This document shows positions 8,225-17,602 of a stretch of 52,939 nucleotides of DNA, one piece after another (within the stretch, counting starts at the first letter, position 1; each line of letters opens with the position of its first letter). The position numbers and the translations under genes were made by a program. Source of the DNA: DASPJL01 sp035628645 (GTDB lineage: Bacteria > Bacteroidota > Bacteroidia > Cytophagales > Cyclobacteriaceae); contig DASPJL010000165.1 in assembly GCA_035628645.1 (NCBI GenBank), positions 1-52,939 of the forward strand, written 5' to 3'. Under the pieces are notes generated by a model. It searched no databases. It saw nothing but the letters and a program-made list of their open reading frames with translations, and was not told the DNA's origin.

Positions 8225-9766
8225 ATGACAAACAGCGAAGTGAGAGTAAGGTTTGCACCAAGTCCTACAGGTGCATTACACATTGGGGGAGTAAGAACAG
8301 CTCTATACAACTATTTATTTGCAAAAAAATCAGGGGGAAAATTCATTTTAAGAATAGAAGATACCGATCAAAACAGATTTGTGCCGGGAGCAGAAGAATA
8401 TATTATGGAATCTCTTGCCTGGTGTGGAATTTCTCCAGATGAAGGAATACAGCAGGGAGGCCCTGATAAACCTTACAGACAATCTGAAAGAAAACATTTA
8501 TATAAGGAATACGCACAAAAACTGGTGAACGAAGGAAATGCCTATTACGCCTTTGATACCGCTGACGAACTGGAGGAAATGAGACAAAAGCTTACAGCTG
8601 CAAAAGTTGATAATCCTCAATATAACAGCATTACCAGACATCAGATGAAGAACTCCTTAACGCTTTCTGAAGAAGAAGTCAAACGAAAAATTGACGCTGG
8701 CGAGCCGTATGTGATCCGATTGAAGGTGCCAAGGAAAGAAGAGATCCGGTTGAATGACATGATAAGAGGTTGGGTAATGGTCCACTCCAACACAATTGAC
8801 GATAAAGTGTTGATGAAGTCGGATGGAATGCCTACCTATCATTTGGCTAACGTTGTGGATGACCATTTAATGAAAATAACCCATGTAATCCGGGGCGAAG
8901 AGTGGTTGCCCTCCGCGCCTCTGCATGTTTTATTGTATAAATTTTTAGGTTGGGAAGACACTATGCCTCAGTTTGCTCATTTACCATTACTCTTAAAACC
9001 GGATGGAAATGGAAAATTAAGCAAGAGAGATGCAGAACAACATGGCTTTCCAATATTTCCTTTACAATGGAAGGATCCTAACTCCGGGGAAATGGTGGCA
9101 GGATTCAGAGAGGAGGGCTACTTCCCTGAAGCAATGATCAACTTCGTTGCCTTTCTTGGCTGGAATCCAGGTACAGAACAAGAAATATTTTCTATGGAAG
9201 ACTTGATTCATTCCTTTTCTATTGAAAGAATAGGCAAGTCAGGAAGTAAATTTGATATCAATAAGGCAAAATGGTATAATCAATACTACCTTCGCCAAAA
9301 ATCAAATGAAGCGCTGAGCAAATTTTTACTTAGTGAATTAAACAAAAGGAATATTTCCTGCGATCCTTCTAAAGCAGAAAGGATTGCCGGGATTATGAAA
9401 GAAAGGGTAACATTCCCTCAGGAACTTTACACACAATCCACCTACTTCTTTGAAGCGCCAAAAATCTATGATCAAAAAGTAGTTGAAACAAAATGGAATG
9501 AGGAGGTCGTGACCGTTTTATCTTCCTTTAGGGAGAAAATCAATTCCATAAGTAATTTTGATGAAGCAAATATTAAAAGTGCTTTACAAGAAGTACTTGA
9601 TAATAAAGGAATTAAAATAGGAAAAGTATTGCAAAGTTTACGTGTGGCAATAACAGGGGTTGGATCTGGCCCTGATCTAATGCAGATAATTGAAGAAATT
9701 GGTAGACAAGAGACCATACAACGCATAGAAACTGCGTTAAATAAAATACCGGTTACAAAGCATTAA
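8225..9766 (+). CDS. gltX: Glutamate--tRNA ligase
   Basis: A 513-residue class I GluRS. It charges tRNA-Glu with glutamate in the cytoplasm. The HIGH-type motif is in RFAPSPTGALHIGGVRTALYN near the N-terminus, DTD follows in RIEDTDQNRF, and the KMSKS-type loop is KLSKRDAEQHGFP. The length and C-terminal anticodon-binding region are normal for the bacterial enzyme. It is followed after four bases by a small charged protein gene, so the two are likely co-transcribed. It has its own -7 element and lies downstream of the ridA terminator. Confidence 0.96.
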   Translation: MTNSEVRVRFAPSPTGALHIGGVRTALYNYLFAKKSGGKFILRIEDTDQNRFVPGAEEYIMESLAWCGISPDEGIQQGGPDKPYRQSERKHLYKEYAQKLVNEGNAYYAFDTADELEEMRQKLTAAKVDNPQYNSITRHQMKNSLTLSEEEVKRKIDAGEPYVIRLKVPRKEEIRLNDMIRGWVMVHSNTIDDKVLMKSDGMPTYHLANVVDDHLMKITHVIRGEEWLPSAPLHVLLYKFLGWEDTMPQFAHLPLLLKPDGNGKLSKRDAEQHGFPIFPLQWKDPNSGEMVAGFREEGYFPEAMINFVAFLGWNPGTEQEIFSMEDLIHSFSIERIGKSGSKFDINKAKWYNQYYLRQKSNEALSKFLLSELNKRNISCDPSKAERIAGIMKERVTFPQELYTQSTYFFEAPKIYDQKVVETKWNEEVVTVLSSFREKINSISNFDEANIKSALQEVLDNKGIKIGKVLQSLRVAITGVGSGPDLMQIIEEIGRQETIQRIETALNKIPVTKH

Positions 9767-9770
9767 AATC

Positions 9771-10001
9771 ATGGCTAAGAAAAAACTATCAAAAAAGGAA
9801 GAACCAAACGTAAACCCTGAATTAGAGGGATTTGATATAAAGATCAATTCATTTGGTGAAATTATTACCAATTATGATGTAGATAAAATCAATGAATTCT
9901 TAAACAGAAATGTTGATGATAAAAAACTTCGGCACCTGGATTCGGAGCAAGAGGAAACTGACCAGGAGGAAGAAGGTAAAAAAGAAAACAAAAAAAAATA
10001 A
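9771..10001 (+). CDS. Small charged hypothetical protein
   Basis: A 76-residue protein that I do not recognise. It is very rich in Lys and Glu at both ends (MAKKKLSKKEEP at the start, a run of Glu and Lys at the end) with a more ordered centre, FDIKINSFGEIITNYDVDKINEFLNRNVDDKKLR. It has no signal peptide or membrane segment, so it should be cytoplasmic. It starts four bases after gltX and ends 21 bases before the AIM24 gene, which favours a real, translated gene. A link to translation or to the neighbouring genes is only positional. Confidence 0.7.
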   Translation: MAKKKLSKKEEPNVNPELEGFDIKINSFGEIITNYDVDKINEFLNRNVDDKKLRHLDSEQEETDQEEEGKKENKKK

Positions 10002-10022
10002 GGATAACTAATAACAACAAAA

Positions 10023-10790
10023 ATGGCCAATTCCCACGAAATAGACTACAAAATTATTGGAGACGATATTCAGGTTGTAGAAGTAGAACTTGACCCAAGT
10101 GAAACAGTTATTGCTGAAGCTGGAGCTATGTTATACATGGAAGAAGGTATTCAGTTTGAAACCAAAATGGGAGATGGTTCTGCTGCCAACCAAGGTTTCC
10201 TGAATAAATTACTTTCCGCCGGTTCAAGACTACTTACAGGCGAATCCCTGTTCATGACACATTTTACAAATCATGGAAGAGCTAAAAGAAAAGTTGCCTT
10301 TTCAGCGCCTTATCCTGGAACCATTATCCCTATTGATTTATCCCAAATATCCGGCAACCAATTGATCGTTCAAAAAGATGGATTTCTTTGTGCGGCTTTA
10401 GGCACAAAAATGAATATTCACTTCAACAGAAAACTTGGGTCAGGATTGATTGGAGGTGAAGGTTTTATTTTGCAGCGAATTCAAGGGGATGGAAAAGCAT
10501 TTGTTCACGCAGGAGGAACTGTCATAGAAAAATACCTGGATAACGAAACATTAAGAATAGATACCGGTTGTGTCGTTGCTTTTGAAACTCAACTTGATTT
10601 TGATGTTCAGGCTTCAGGAGGATTAAAGTCTATGGTATTCGGAGGAGAAGGAATGTTTCTGGCGACTTTAAGGGGAACCGGCAGGATTTGGCTTCAATCC
10701 ATGCCTATAAGAAAACTGGTTCAAGCATTAGCGCCTTATGGCCGAAACGCGAATAAAGAAGGAGGAATTCTAAGCAATTTCCTGGAATAG
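10023..10790 (+). CDS. TIGR00266 / AIM24 family protein
   Basis: A 255-residue protein of the TIGR00266 / AIM24 family. Visible features are DDIQVVEVELDPSETVIAEAGAMLYME near the N-terminus, the glycine-rich GGEGFILQRIQGDGKAFVHAGGTVIE in the centre and VFGGEGMFLATLRGTGRIWLQSMP near the end. The family has a TNF-like beta-sandwich (tryptophan-RNA-binding attenuator-like fold). The eukaryotic member AIM24 is mitochondrial; the bacterial role is not established. It is the last gene of the gltX row, followed by a long terminator hairpin. Confidence 0.88.
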   Translation: MANSHEIDYKIIGDDIQVVEVELDPSETVIAEAGAMLYMEEGIQFETKMGDGSAANQGFLNKLLSAGSRLLTGESLFMTHFTNHGRAKRKVAFSAPYPGTIIPIDLSQISGNQLIVQKDGFLCAALGTKMNIHFNRKLGSGLIGGEGFILQRIQGDGKAFVHAGGTVIEKYLDNETLRIDTGCVVAFETQLDFDVQASGGLKSMVFGGEGMFLATLRGTGRIWLQSMPIRKLVQALAPYGRNANKEGGILSNFLE

Positions 10791-10818
10791 CTTTACTTAC
10801 AATCTATAAGATCATTAT

Positions 10819-10877
10819 GAGAATGTCCAAAAAGTTTTTCCCGTCCTGCTGAGAAGACCTTTTGGACATTCTCTTTT
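10819..10877 (+). terminator. Long-stem terminator after the AIM24 gene
   Basis: GAGAATGTCCAAAA (10819-10832) and its perfect complement at 10860-10873 form a 14-base stem with a 27-base loop, followed by TTTT. It lies between the AIM24 stop and the DUF2905 start, ten bases before the latter, so it probably ends the gltX transcript. Its perfection and length would also fit a small dispersed inverted repeat. Confidence 0.7.
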
Positions 10878-10882
10878 AAATT

Positions 10883-11113
10883 ATGAATCCGCAATTCGAA
10901 AATTTAGGTAAGATTATCATAATTGGAGGATTGGCTCTTGTTGTGATTGGAATTATTCTCCTATACTCTAATAAGATCCCTTTTTTAGGAAAACTTCCAG
11001 GCGATATAACTATCAAAAAAGAAAACTTTACCTTCTATTTTCCTATTGTAACAAGTATAATCATCAGTATTATTATTTCCCTTATTTTGTATCTGATAAG
11101 GAAATTCCAGTAA
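10883..11113 (+). CDS. DUF2905 small membrane protein
   Basis: A 76-residue membrane protein with two hydrophobic helices. The first (IIIIGGLALVVIGIILLY) leads into the family signature IPFLGKLPGDITIKKENFTFYFP, and the second is IVTSIIISIIISLILYLI. This signature and architecture define DUF2905, a small inner-membrane family without a known function. It lies just after a strong hairpin, so its own promoter would have to sit within that hairpin or it is served by read-through. The gene converges on the ABC permease, with only two bases between the stops. Confidence 0.85.
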   Translation: MNPQFENLGKIIIIGGLALVVIGIILLYSNKIPFLGKLPGDITIKKENFTFYFPIVTSIIISIIISLILYLIRKFQ

Positions 11114-11115
11114 GG

Positions 11116-12411
11116 TTAAAGTTTTAAGAAAAACCAGCGCATCAATTCTTTGTAATTCACCTTTTTCCCGTACATCAATATTCCTACCCGATAAATTCTT
11201 CCTGCAAACCAGGTAGTAAATAGAAACCCTGCTATCAGAAAACAGGTTGAAAGTAATAACTGCCACGCAGGAACATCAAAGGGCAGTCTCATTGTCATAA
11301 CAACCGGAGAAGTTAGCGGGATCATCGACATCCAAAATGCTAATGCTCCATGAGGTTCTCTGATTATTGCCGAAATAACAGCAAATGAAATTGCAAGAGG
11401 AATCGTGATCGGCAGCATAAATTGCTGCGAATCCGTCTCGCTATCCACTGCCGATCCAATCGCAGCAAACAAAGACGAATAAAGCAAATACCCCCCAATA
11501 AAATAAATAGCAAACATTCCCAAAATCAATGGGAAGTCGATTGTTTCAATACTTTGAATAGCTTTTAACATCATGGAATTTTCTTCCATCGAAGTGGGCT
11601 GGTCCTGTATTTGATGTGTCACCGCTTGCTTTTGACCTTCTCCGCTAAGGTTGATAAATAAAGCGCCAAAACCAAAAGTCAATATTATCCACAGTAAAAG
11701 CTGAGTAAAAGCCACTCCTGCAATACCCAAAATTTTGCCAAGCATTAGCTGAAAGGGTTTTACGGAAGAGATGATCACTTCCACAATCCTGCTCGTCTTC
11801 TCTTCTACTACTCCCCTCATCACCTGAGCGCCATATAAGAAAATTATAAAGTAGATTATGAATGCTAGAATGATACTAAGCCAGGTAGCGGTTGCCGTAT
11901 TGCTTTCCTTTTCATTATTACCGTCAAAGTTTTTAGTTTCCAGGCTTATGTCTGTTTTACTTTTGTCCAGTATCCCGCTATCAATTCCAGCCATTTTTAA
12001 TTTTATTCTCTCTATTTCATTTTCAAGAATACTTTCTATTGTTCCCTGAACTTCATATCCTTCCGCTTGTTTCGACCAAAAGGTTATTCCTTTGGGATCA
12101 TCAAGGTCTAACTCGGGGATATAAAGCAAACCTGAATATCCTTCTTCAATGAAGTGAATTTTTGCTACCTCCAATGGAAGATCAGAGTGAACAAACTTTA
12201 TATTGGATCTTTCATTATAGTGGCTTTCAAAAATTCCATCCTCATCAACTACTTCGATTATTCTTTCTTCACTGGGTTGCGTGGCGAGCCAAAAAGGAAT
12301 AATCCAAACCGAGGCCATCAACAGCGGAAATACAAATGTGGTTATAAGAAAAGATTTTTTCTTTACCCTGGTCAAATATTCCCTTTTTACTATTAAAAAA
12401 ATTTTATTCAT
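11116..12411 (-). CDS. ABC-2 type transporter permease (NatB-like)
   Basis: A 431-residue permease. It has an N-terminal helix (TRVKKKSFLITTFVFPLLMASVW), a large extracytoplasmic domain of about 150 residues, and a cluster of about five C-terminal membrane helices with the family motif GVVEEKTSRIVEVIISSVKPFQLMLGKILG. That is the ABC2_membrane_3 arrangement seen in NatB and related exporters. The ATPase gene lies just upstream (gap of 29 bases), so the two form an export system. The substrate cannot be read from sequence: Na+ export is known for NatAB, but many relatives move other compounds. Confidence 0.88.
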   Translation of the reverse strand: MNKIFLIVKREYLTRVKKKSFLITTFVFPLLMASVWIIPFWLATQPSEERIIEVVDEDGIFESHYNERSNIKFVHSDLPLEVAKIHFIEEGYSGLLYIPELDLDDPKGITFWSKQAEGYEVQGTIESILENEIERIKLKMAGIDSGILDKSKTDISLETKNFDGNNEKESNTATATWLSIILAFIIYFIIFLYGAQVMRGVVEEKTSRIVEVIISSVKPFQLMLGKILGIAGVAFTQLLLWIILTFGFGALFINLSGEGQKQAVTHQIQDQPTSMEENSMMLKAIQSIETIDFPLILGMFAIYFIGGYLLYSSLFAAIGSAVDSETDSQQFMLPITIPLAISFAVISAIIREPHGALAFWMSMIPLTSPVVMTMRLPFDVPAWQLLLSTCFLIAGFLFTTWFAGRIYRVGILMYGKKVNYKELMRWFFLKL

Positions 12412-12440
12412 TTAATGTCTTTTAAATTATTCCTGAATTG

Positions 12441-13370
12441 TTAACCTGCAACCGCCACTCTTTCTTCTATCGGCTCCGTTACCTTGCTGATAAATATCTC
12501 GTTGATGGTAGGCACTTTTTCATTAAGGGAAAAAATCTGAACATCATTTAATATACTTGAAACAAGGTGATTGGAGGAACCTTCCTTAATCTTTACAACT
12601 GTCCTAACCGGATGGTCCACTTTACTTTCTATTTCCAAAATTTCAAAGGCTTCCGGCAAAACAGGCAAAAAACGGTCAGTTTCAACGATAAAAGTATTTG
12701 ACCTATAAGCCGACCTAATGGCTTTGGTTTTACCATCCAATATTTTCCTTGACTTGTTGATCAAGGCTATGGAATCGCAAAGTTCTTCCACCGATTCCAT
12801 TCTGTGTGTGGAAAAAATTATAGTACTTCCCTCATCTCTTAACCTTAAAATTTCATCTTTGACCAGGTTCGCATTGATCGGATCGAAGCCTGAAAATGGT
12901 TCATCAAGGATTATTAAAGAAGGCTGATGGAGTACGGTAGCAATAAACTGTACTTTTTGCTGCATTCCCTTTGAAAGGTCCTCCACGTTTTTGTTCCACC
13001 AGGCTCCGATATCAAATTTTTTAAACCAATACTTCAGCCTTTTCAGCGCTTCTGCATATTTCATTCCTCTTAATTGCGCAAGATAAATAAGCTGTTCGCC
13101 TACTTTCATCTTTTTATATAAGCCTCTTTCTTCTGGCATATAGCCCATATCCAGGATGTGCTTGGATGACAACTTCTCACCATTAAAAAAAATCTCTCCC
13201 CCGTCCGCTTCAAATATCTGCGTTATTATTCTGATGAAAGTTGTTTTCCCTGCTCCATTTGGACCCAGCAATCCGTAAATCGACTGCTGTGGTATTTCTA
13301 TACTTACTTTGTCCAGCGCTTTATGAGATGAATAACTTTTGGTTAATTCAATTGTCTTTAGTATTTCCAA
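12441..13370 (-). CDS. ABC transporter ATP-binding protein (NatA-like, DUF4162 tail)
   Basis: A 309-residue ABC ATPase that powers the downstream permease. Walker A is GPNGAGKTTF near residue 37, the signature is LSKGMQQKVQ, Walker B is LIILDEPFSGFDP, and the switch histidine is in FSTHRMESVEELC. The last about 90 residues form a DUF4162-type C-terminal domain typical of multi-gene export ATPases. The start codon is TTG at 13370, supported by an AAGGA five bases upstream, one of the few good Shine-Dalgarno sites here; no ATG precedes the Walker A region. It stands first in a two-gene operon. Confidence 0.93.
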   Translation of the reverse strand: MEILKTIELTKSYSSHKALDKVSIEIPQQSIYGLLGPNGAGKTTFIRIITQIFEADGGEIFFNGEKLSSKHILDMGYMPEERGLYKKMKVGEQLIYLAQLRGMKYAEALKRLKYWFKKFDIGAWWNKNVEDLSKGMQQKVQFIATVLHQPSLIILDEPFSGFDPINANLVKDEILRLRDEGSTIIFSTHRMESVEELCDSIALINKSRKILDGKTKAIRSAYRSNTFIVETDRFLPVLPEAFEILEIESKVDHPVRTVVKIKEGSSNHLVSSILNDVQIFSLNEKVPTINEIFISKVTEPIEERVAVAG

Positions 13371-13631
13371 ATCCTTAATTGTAAGATTCCAAATCTACAA
13401 CTATATTAAAAGAAAGAATATTATTTTACTACAGTGCTTATATTTATCTGAAGGACAATTATTCACCTTTAATCTTTCAAAAAAATATTCGCAGGATTAA
13501 AACAGTAAAATGTTTACTTATTGTCCATTTAAAGGATTAAGATGATCGAATGGATAATTAATAAATCTAACAGGTCTTTTTCATTGTTTTGATACTTTCA
13601 ACAAAATATTACATCTATTTGAGTTAATCAT

Positions 13632-14003
13632 ATGCCAACCCCTTCAAAAAACAATAGGCTTTTCCTGGATTTCGAAGAATTGTCAAAAGCCTTTATAGGC
13701 AAGCCAAAAGAATTTATAACAATATTAAAAATGATTAATGAGGATTTTATCAGTAATCATATGCTTATTATGGATGCTATCTCAGACAATAACCTAGATG
13801 CATTTAAAAAAATCCATCATAATTTAAGAGGCAACATTATACTATTTAAAATTCCGGGATTCCCTGAATTGATGGAAAAAATAGAAAAATCCTTAACTTC
13901 AAATGAAGCCCGAATGAATAAAAGTATAAAAGAAGAAGTTCATGAGGAATTTAATCTTATTTTCCAGGCTTTGGAAAATAAGATTAAAGAAATAAATGCT
14001 TAG
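13632..14003 (+). CDS. Orphan Hpt (histidine phosphotransfer) domain protein
   Basis: A 123-residue, all-helical protein with the HPt phosphorylation motif HxLRG at residues 63-67 (IHHNLRGNIILFK), preceded by helix DAFKK and followed by amphipathic helices to the C-terminus. HPt proteins carry phosphate between response-regulator receiver domains in multistep phosphorelays. No kinase or regulator is adjacent; a hybrid kinase lacking its own HPt is encoded at 34499-36751, and another HPt protein at 45949-46296. Its stop overlaps the convergent LOG-family gene by four bases. Assignment rests on the motif and helical pattern, since overall HPt sequences diverge. Confidence 0.65.
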   Translation: MPTPSKNNRLFLDFEELSKAFIGKPKEFITILKMINEDFISNHMLIMDAISDNNLDAFKKIHHNLRGNIILFKIPGFPELMEKIEKSLTSNEARMNKSIKEEVHEEFNLIFQALENKIKEINA

Positions 14004-14851
14004 GAAAAAGAGGTTGGGGGAGAAACTTCATTTTTTTCATCGTACCCTTTGCTCCAAAAAGCAACCAACTCTTTATACATATCTTCTAATTTCTTTGAGA
14101 AGGAATTTTTCTCACCCAAAACGCCGATAGGTTTCTGCTTAAAGATCTTTTTCTTCAGCCCAAAGTCATTTTTAGTACAATTCTGAATGTGCTCTACTGC
14201 CTCTTGAACAGAGTCCGTAACTAAAAATAAATTCAGATCCGTATCGGAAATGGTTTTCTCCTCTACCATTAATTCTAACAAATCAATGAGTTTTTGCCAG
14301 TATTTCTTTCCCATAATTACTACAGGAAAAGCTTTGATTTTTCCAGTCTGAATGAGGGTGATGGTTTCAAACAGTTCGTCAAGGGTTCCCGCACCGCCAG
14401 GCATAACAATAAAACCATAGGAATATTTCAATAATAGTACCTTTCGGACGAAGAAATATTTGATATTTACCCACACATCCATATAAGGATTAGAGGATTG
14501 CTCAAAGGGAAGTTCGATGTTGCACCCAACAGAAAGTCTTCCTACATCTCTTGCGCCCCGGTTTGCCGCTTCCATAATTCCAGGCCCTCCACCTGTCATT
14601 ATAGTAAAGCCAAGCTTCGCCACTTCAGCGCTGACCTCTCTGGCGAGTTTGTAGTAGGGATGATCTTCCTTAAATCGTGCAGAGCCAAAAACTGTGATAC
14701 AAGGGCCAACGAAATGGAGTTTTCTAAACCCTTTAATAAATTCTACAGCTACTTTAAAAATGTAAAAAAATTCAAATCTTCTTTTTTTGGGTCCTTCTAA
14801 AAAGTATTCTTCAACTTTTTCGGGGGAAGCGTTTTCTATATCCTGCGCCAT
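14000..14851 (-). CDS. LOG family / TIGR00730 Rossmann-fold protein
   Basis: A 283-residue protein of the LOG (lonely guy) family, whose characterised members hydrolyse nucleoside 5'-monophosphates such as cytokinin ribotides to base plus ribose-5-phosphate. The signature PGGAGTLDELFE is present, together with FGSARFKEDHPYY and the upstream MTGGGPGIMEAANRGA. It is longer than the plain ~190-residue LOG enzymes, with about 50 extra residues at the N-terminus and a C-terminal tail, like the larger TIGR00730 subgroup. The substrate in this organism is unknown. It converges on the Hpt gene with a 4-base overlap and follows otsAB after 125 bases. Confidence 0.88.
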   Translation of the reverse strand: MAQDIENASPEKVEEYFLEGPKKRRFEFFYIFKVAVEFIKGFRKLHFVGPCITVFGSARFKEDHPYYKLAREVSAEVAKLGFTIMTGGGPGIMEAANRGARDVGRLSVGCNIELPFEQSSNPYMDVWVNIKYFFVRKVLLLKYSYGFIVMPGGAGTLDELFETITLIQTGKIKAFPVVIMGKKYWQKLIDLLELMVEEKTISDTDLNLFLVTDSVQEAVEHIQNCTKNDFGLKKKIFKQKPIGVLGEKNSFSKKLEDMYKELVAFWSKGYDEKNEVSPPTSFS

Positions 14852-14976
14852 AATAAATATCGTTCAACTTTGTCTAAAAGAAAGCTTTTTTACCTAGTAA
14901 GTAAAGTTTAAAAACGTTAAAATAGGTACTATGGATAAAAAATATCAAATAGTTAATGTAAATAATAGTTGAGTGG

Positions 14977-17196
14977 TTAATTTTTCGAATATTGGGCTTT
15001 ATGTTTTTCTTGTTCCGATCCAGCCTGAGCCAGCCTGTCCAACAGGTCATGAACCTGATTCACTGTTTTTAAGTGAAACCGGGCAGCAGACGGAGCAGTG
15101 CCTACTTTTATTGAGAAATGGTCAGGCTCCAAGGCTCTGAAAATATCTTCGTCGGTGTAATCATCGCCAACTGCAATTACAAAATCATACTTAGCTGACT
15201 TTAACCATCTTGAAGTAGCCCGGCCTTTATTTATTTCCCAATTTTTTACTTCTATTACTTTATTACCCTCAAGTAGTTGTAAGTGATATTGGGGAATTAT
15301 ATGTGAAAGCCGATCCACCAATTCATGGGTACGCATCGCTCCAAGATCCCTGTCAACTTTTCTATAATGCCAAACAAGGGAAAAATCTTTTTCCTCTATG
15401 AATGATCCCGGAGTCCGGTCCACGAATGCTTCTAATATTTCACGGATGTCAGGTTTCCAGGTAGGTTCGGAGGGCAATTGGCATTCCCAGGGTTTCCCAT
15501 GTTTTCTGCTGAAGATCCCATGCTCAGCGATGAGATCAAGTTTCATATGACCAAATATTCTTTCCAAAATGGTTTTGTCCCTACCACTTATAATAACAAC
15601 CGTATTTCGATTATCTTTTGTAAGGTTTTCCAAAAGTTCTAAAACTCCGGAGTCAGGCAATGCTTTTGCCGGGTCCTCATGGAAATTCACTAAGGTTCCG
15701 TCGTAATCCAGTAAGAATAATCTCTTTTCGGAATCCGTATAAAATGAAATAATTTCGGAAATGGTATTTTCGTTTACAAATTTTGTTAACATTCTCATAG
15801 TATTTTTCTTAGCCTCCTTCATTCTTCTGATAAATAATTCCGCCCATCTGTTTACAGTATAGCGTTTTACGATCTCCCGCATTGTTTCCATTCGCTGGAT
15901 TTGCTCTTCTTCACTCATGTTAAGGGCGGTGTACAATCCGTCTACGATACTGTTAATATCATTGGGATTTATACAAACCGCCTGGGAAAGTTCTTTCACG
16001 GCACCGGCCATTTCACTTAAAATAAGTACACCTTTGCCATCGGTTTTTGTAGCTACATATTCTTTAGCCACCAGGTTCATTCCGTCTCTGAAAGGCGTAA
16101 TTAAAGCAATATGGGAAAGGGAATAAAGGGCAACTAGGGTTTGAAATTTAAAAGATCTGTAAAAGTAATGAACCGGAGTCCATTGAATGGTATTGTATTT
16201 ACCATTTATCCGGCCAATGGTCTCATCAATCTGAATTTTCAATTGTTGATATTCTTCTACTCCATACCTTGAAGGTACCAATACCATTATTAGTGAAACT
16301 TTCCCTAAATATTGAGGATATTTCTCAAGAAAAAACTCAAAAGCCTGAAGCCGTTGAAGAATACCTTTTGAATAATCAAGCCGGTCCACTGACAAGATCA
16401 ATGTTTCATTCCCCAGGTTTTTTTTGTAGGTTCTAATTTCCTCTTCTGTTTCAGCACTATCTGTAGCATTGGCAAACTTATCAAAATCAATCCCCATAGG
16501 TAAAGCCTCTACATCTACAACCCTTTCTGAAAGCTGGATCCTGCTTAAATTATTTTCAAGTTTCAGGATTCGGCTCACAGAACTCAAAAAGTGTCTTACA
16601 TAATCAAAGGTGTGAAAAGCGATCAAGTCTGCCCCCATCATTCCTTCTAATAGGGCCCTTCTCCAGGGAAGCGTTCTGAACAATTCATAAGACGGAAATG
16701 GAATATGAAGGAAAAAGCCAATAGAAGCATCTGGGATTTGTTTTCTCAGCATACCGCACAAAAGCAACAATTGATAATCCTGAATCCAAAATTGATCTCC
16801 AGGCTTGGCTATTTTAATTATCTCATCACAGAATTGTTGATTTACTCTTTTATAAGTCTCCCATGTTTTCTGGTCATACTCGGTATAAGTCCAGAAGTAG
16901 TGAAACAAGGGCCATAAAGTTCGGTTAGAAAAGCCTTCATAATAATCTTTATAATCGTCTTCCGAAATAAAGACCGGAATTAAATTATCTTTTGAAAGCT
17001 TCTTGACAATATATTTCTGCTCGTCATCTTCTTCAAATGTTTGGCCGGGCCAACCCACCCATAAAGTCTTTTCAGTTTCATGAAAACTTTTCAGGCCTGT
17101 GGCTAATCCTCCTGCGCTTGGTTCGTATGAGAATTTACCATCTTCAATTTTTACGGAAATGGGTAACCGGTTCGATACAATAATTAGTCTAGACAT
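14977..17196 (-). CDS. otsAB: Bifunctional trehalose-6-phosphate synthase / trehalose-phosphatase
   Basis: A 739-residue fusion. Residues 1 to about 465 are a GT20 trehalose-6-phosphate synthase (SNRLPISV at the start, SAGGLATGL, WVGWPG, the active-site region SVDRLDYSKGI and TPFRDGMNLVAKEYVA). From about 485 onward a HAD-type trehalose phosphatase begins with the nucleophile motif LLDYDGTLV and ends with VGDDYTDEDIF. The enzyme joins UDP-glucose (or ADP-glucose) and glucose-6-phosphate, then removes phosphate to give trehalose, a compatible solute. The two activities are commonly fused in Bacteroidota. It lies alone on the minus strand, divergent from hemE across a 406-base gap. Confidence 0.95.
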   Translation of the reverse strand: MSRLIIVSNRLPISVKIEDGKFSYEPSAGGLATGLKSFHETEKTLWVGWPGQTFEEDDEQKYIVKKLSKDNLIPVFISEDDYKDYYEGFSNRTLWPLFHYFWTYTEYDQKTWETYKRVNQQFCDEIIKIAKPGDQFWIQDYQLLLLCGMLRKQIPDASIGFFLHIPFPSYELFRTLPWRRALLEGMMGADLIAFHTFDYVRHFLSSVSRILKLENNLSRIQLSERVVDVEALPMGIDFDKFANATDSAETEEEIRTYKKNLGNETLILSVDRLDYSKGILQRLQAFEFFLEKYPQYLGKVSLIMVLVPSRYGVEEYQQLKIQIDETIGRINGKYNTIQWTPVHYFYRSFKFQTLVALYSLSHIALITPFRDGMNLVAKEYVATKTDGKGVLILSEMAGAVKELSQAVCINPNDINSIVDGLYTALNMSEEEQIQRMETMREIVKRYTVNRWAELFIRRMKEAKKNTMRMLTKFVNENTISEIISFYTDSEKRLFLLDYDGTLVNFHEDPAKALPDSGVLELLENLTKDNRNTVVIISGRDKTILERIFGHMKLDLIAEHGIFSRKHGKPWECQLPSEPTWKPDIREILEAFVDRTPGSFIEEKDFSLVWHYRKVDRDLGAMRTHELVDRLSHIIPQYHLQLLEGNKVIEVKNWEINKGRATSRWLKSAKYDFVIAVGDDYTDEDIFRALEPDHFSIKVGTAPSAARFHLKTVNQVHDLLDRLAQAGSEQEKHKAQYSKN

Positions 17197-17602
17197 CGAT
17201 TTTTCTTTACGAAATTGCTAAATAAGTTGTTTGGCTTTATACGAGGAAAGCATCAGATAAATGCCCTATTTTCCTAATATTCACCAACATTTTAATCTTC
17301 AACTTGTGTAAAAAAAACACAATGAAATCTTAAATCAGATTCTCTTTACGGTCGAAATATTTACATCTTTGCAAATATGAACTAAGATCAAAAAAGACAT
17401 TATACAAAAAAATAACGACAAGGAAAAATTAATGACTGAAGAAGCAGGGTTGTATTTTACAAATAAATATTTTTACGAAAGAAATAAATTCTATGAAAGG
17501 TTCTGATATTCTATCAACCAGACGACCAGATAAAAACACTTTTTAATAAAACTTAATAATTTTAATTAAAGAAAAATCCTATCCCGGAAATCCAAATTAC
17601 GA
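17197..17602. other. Intergenic gap between otsAB and hemE
   Basis: A 406-base AT-rich divergent gap that must hold promoters for both genes. A 24-codon ORF at 17432-17506 (MTEEAGLYFTNKYF...) has an AGGA five bases ahead of its ATG, but I do not count it as a gene. I find no TAnnTTTG box with good spacing; a near match, TACATCTTTG, is at about 17363. No RNA gene or repeat is evident. Confidence 0.5.

Noticed and set aside
17432..17506. 24-codon ORF upstream of hemE with AGGA before its ATG
   Set aside because: Too short, no recognisable sequence, and Shine-Dalgarno sites are not a reliable start signal in this group.
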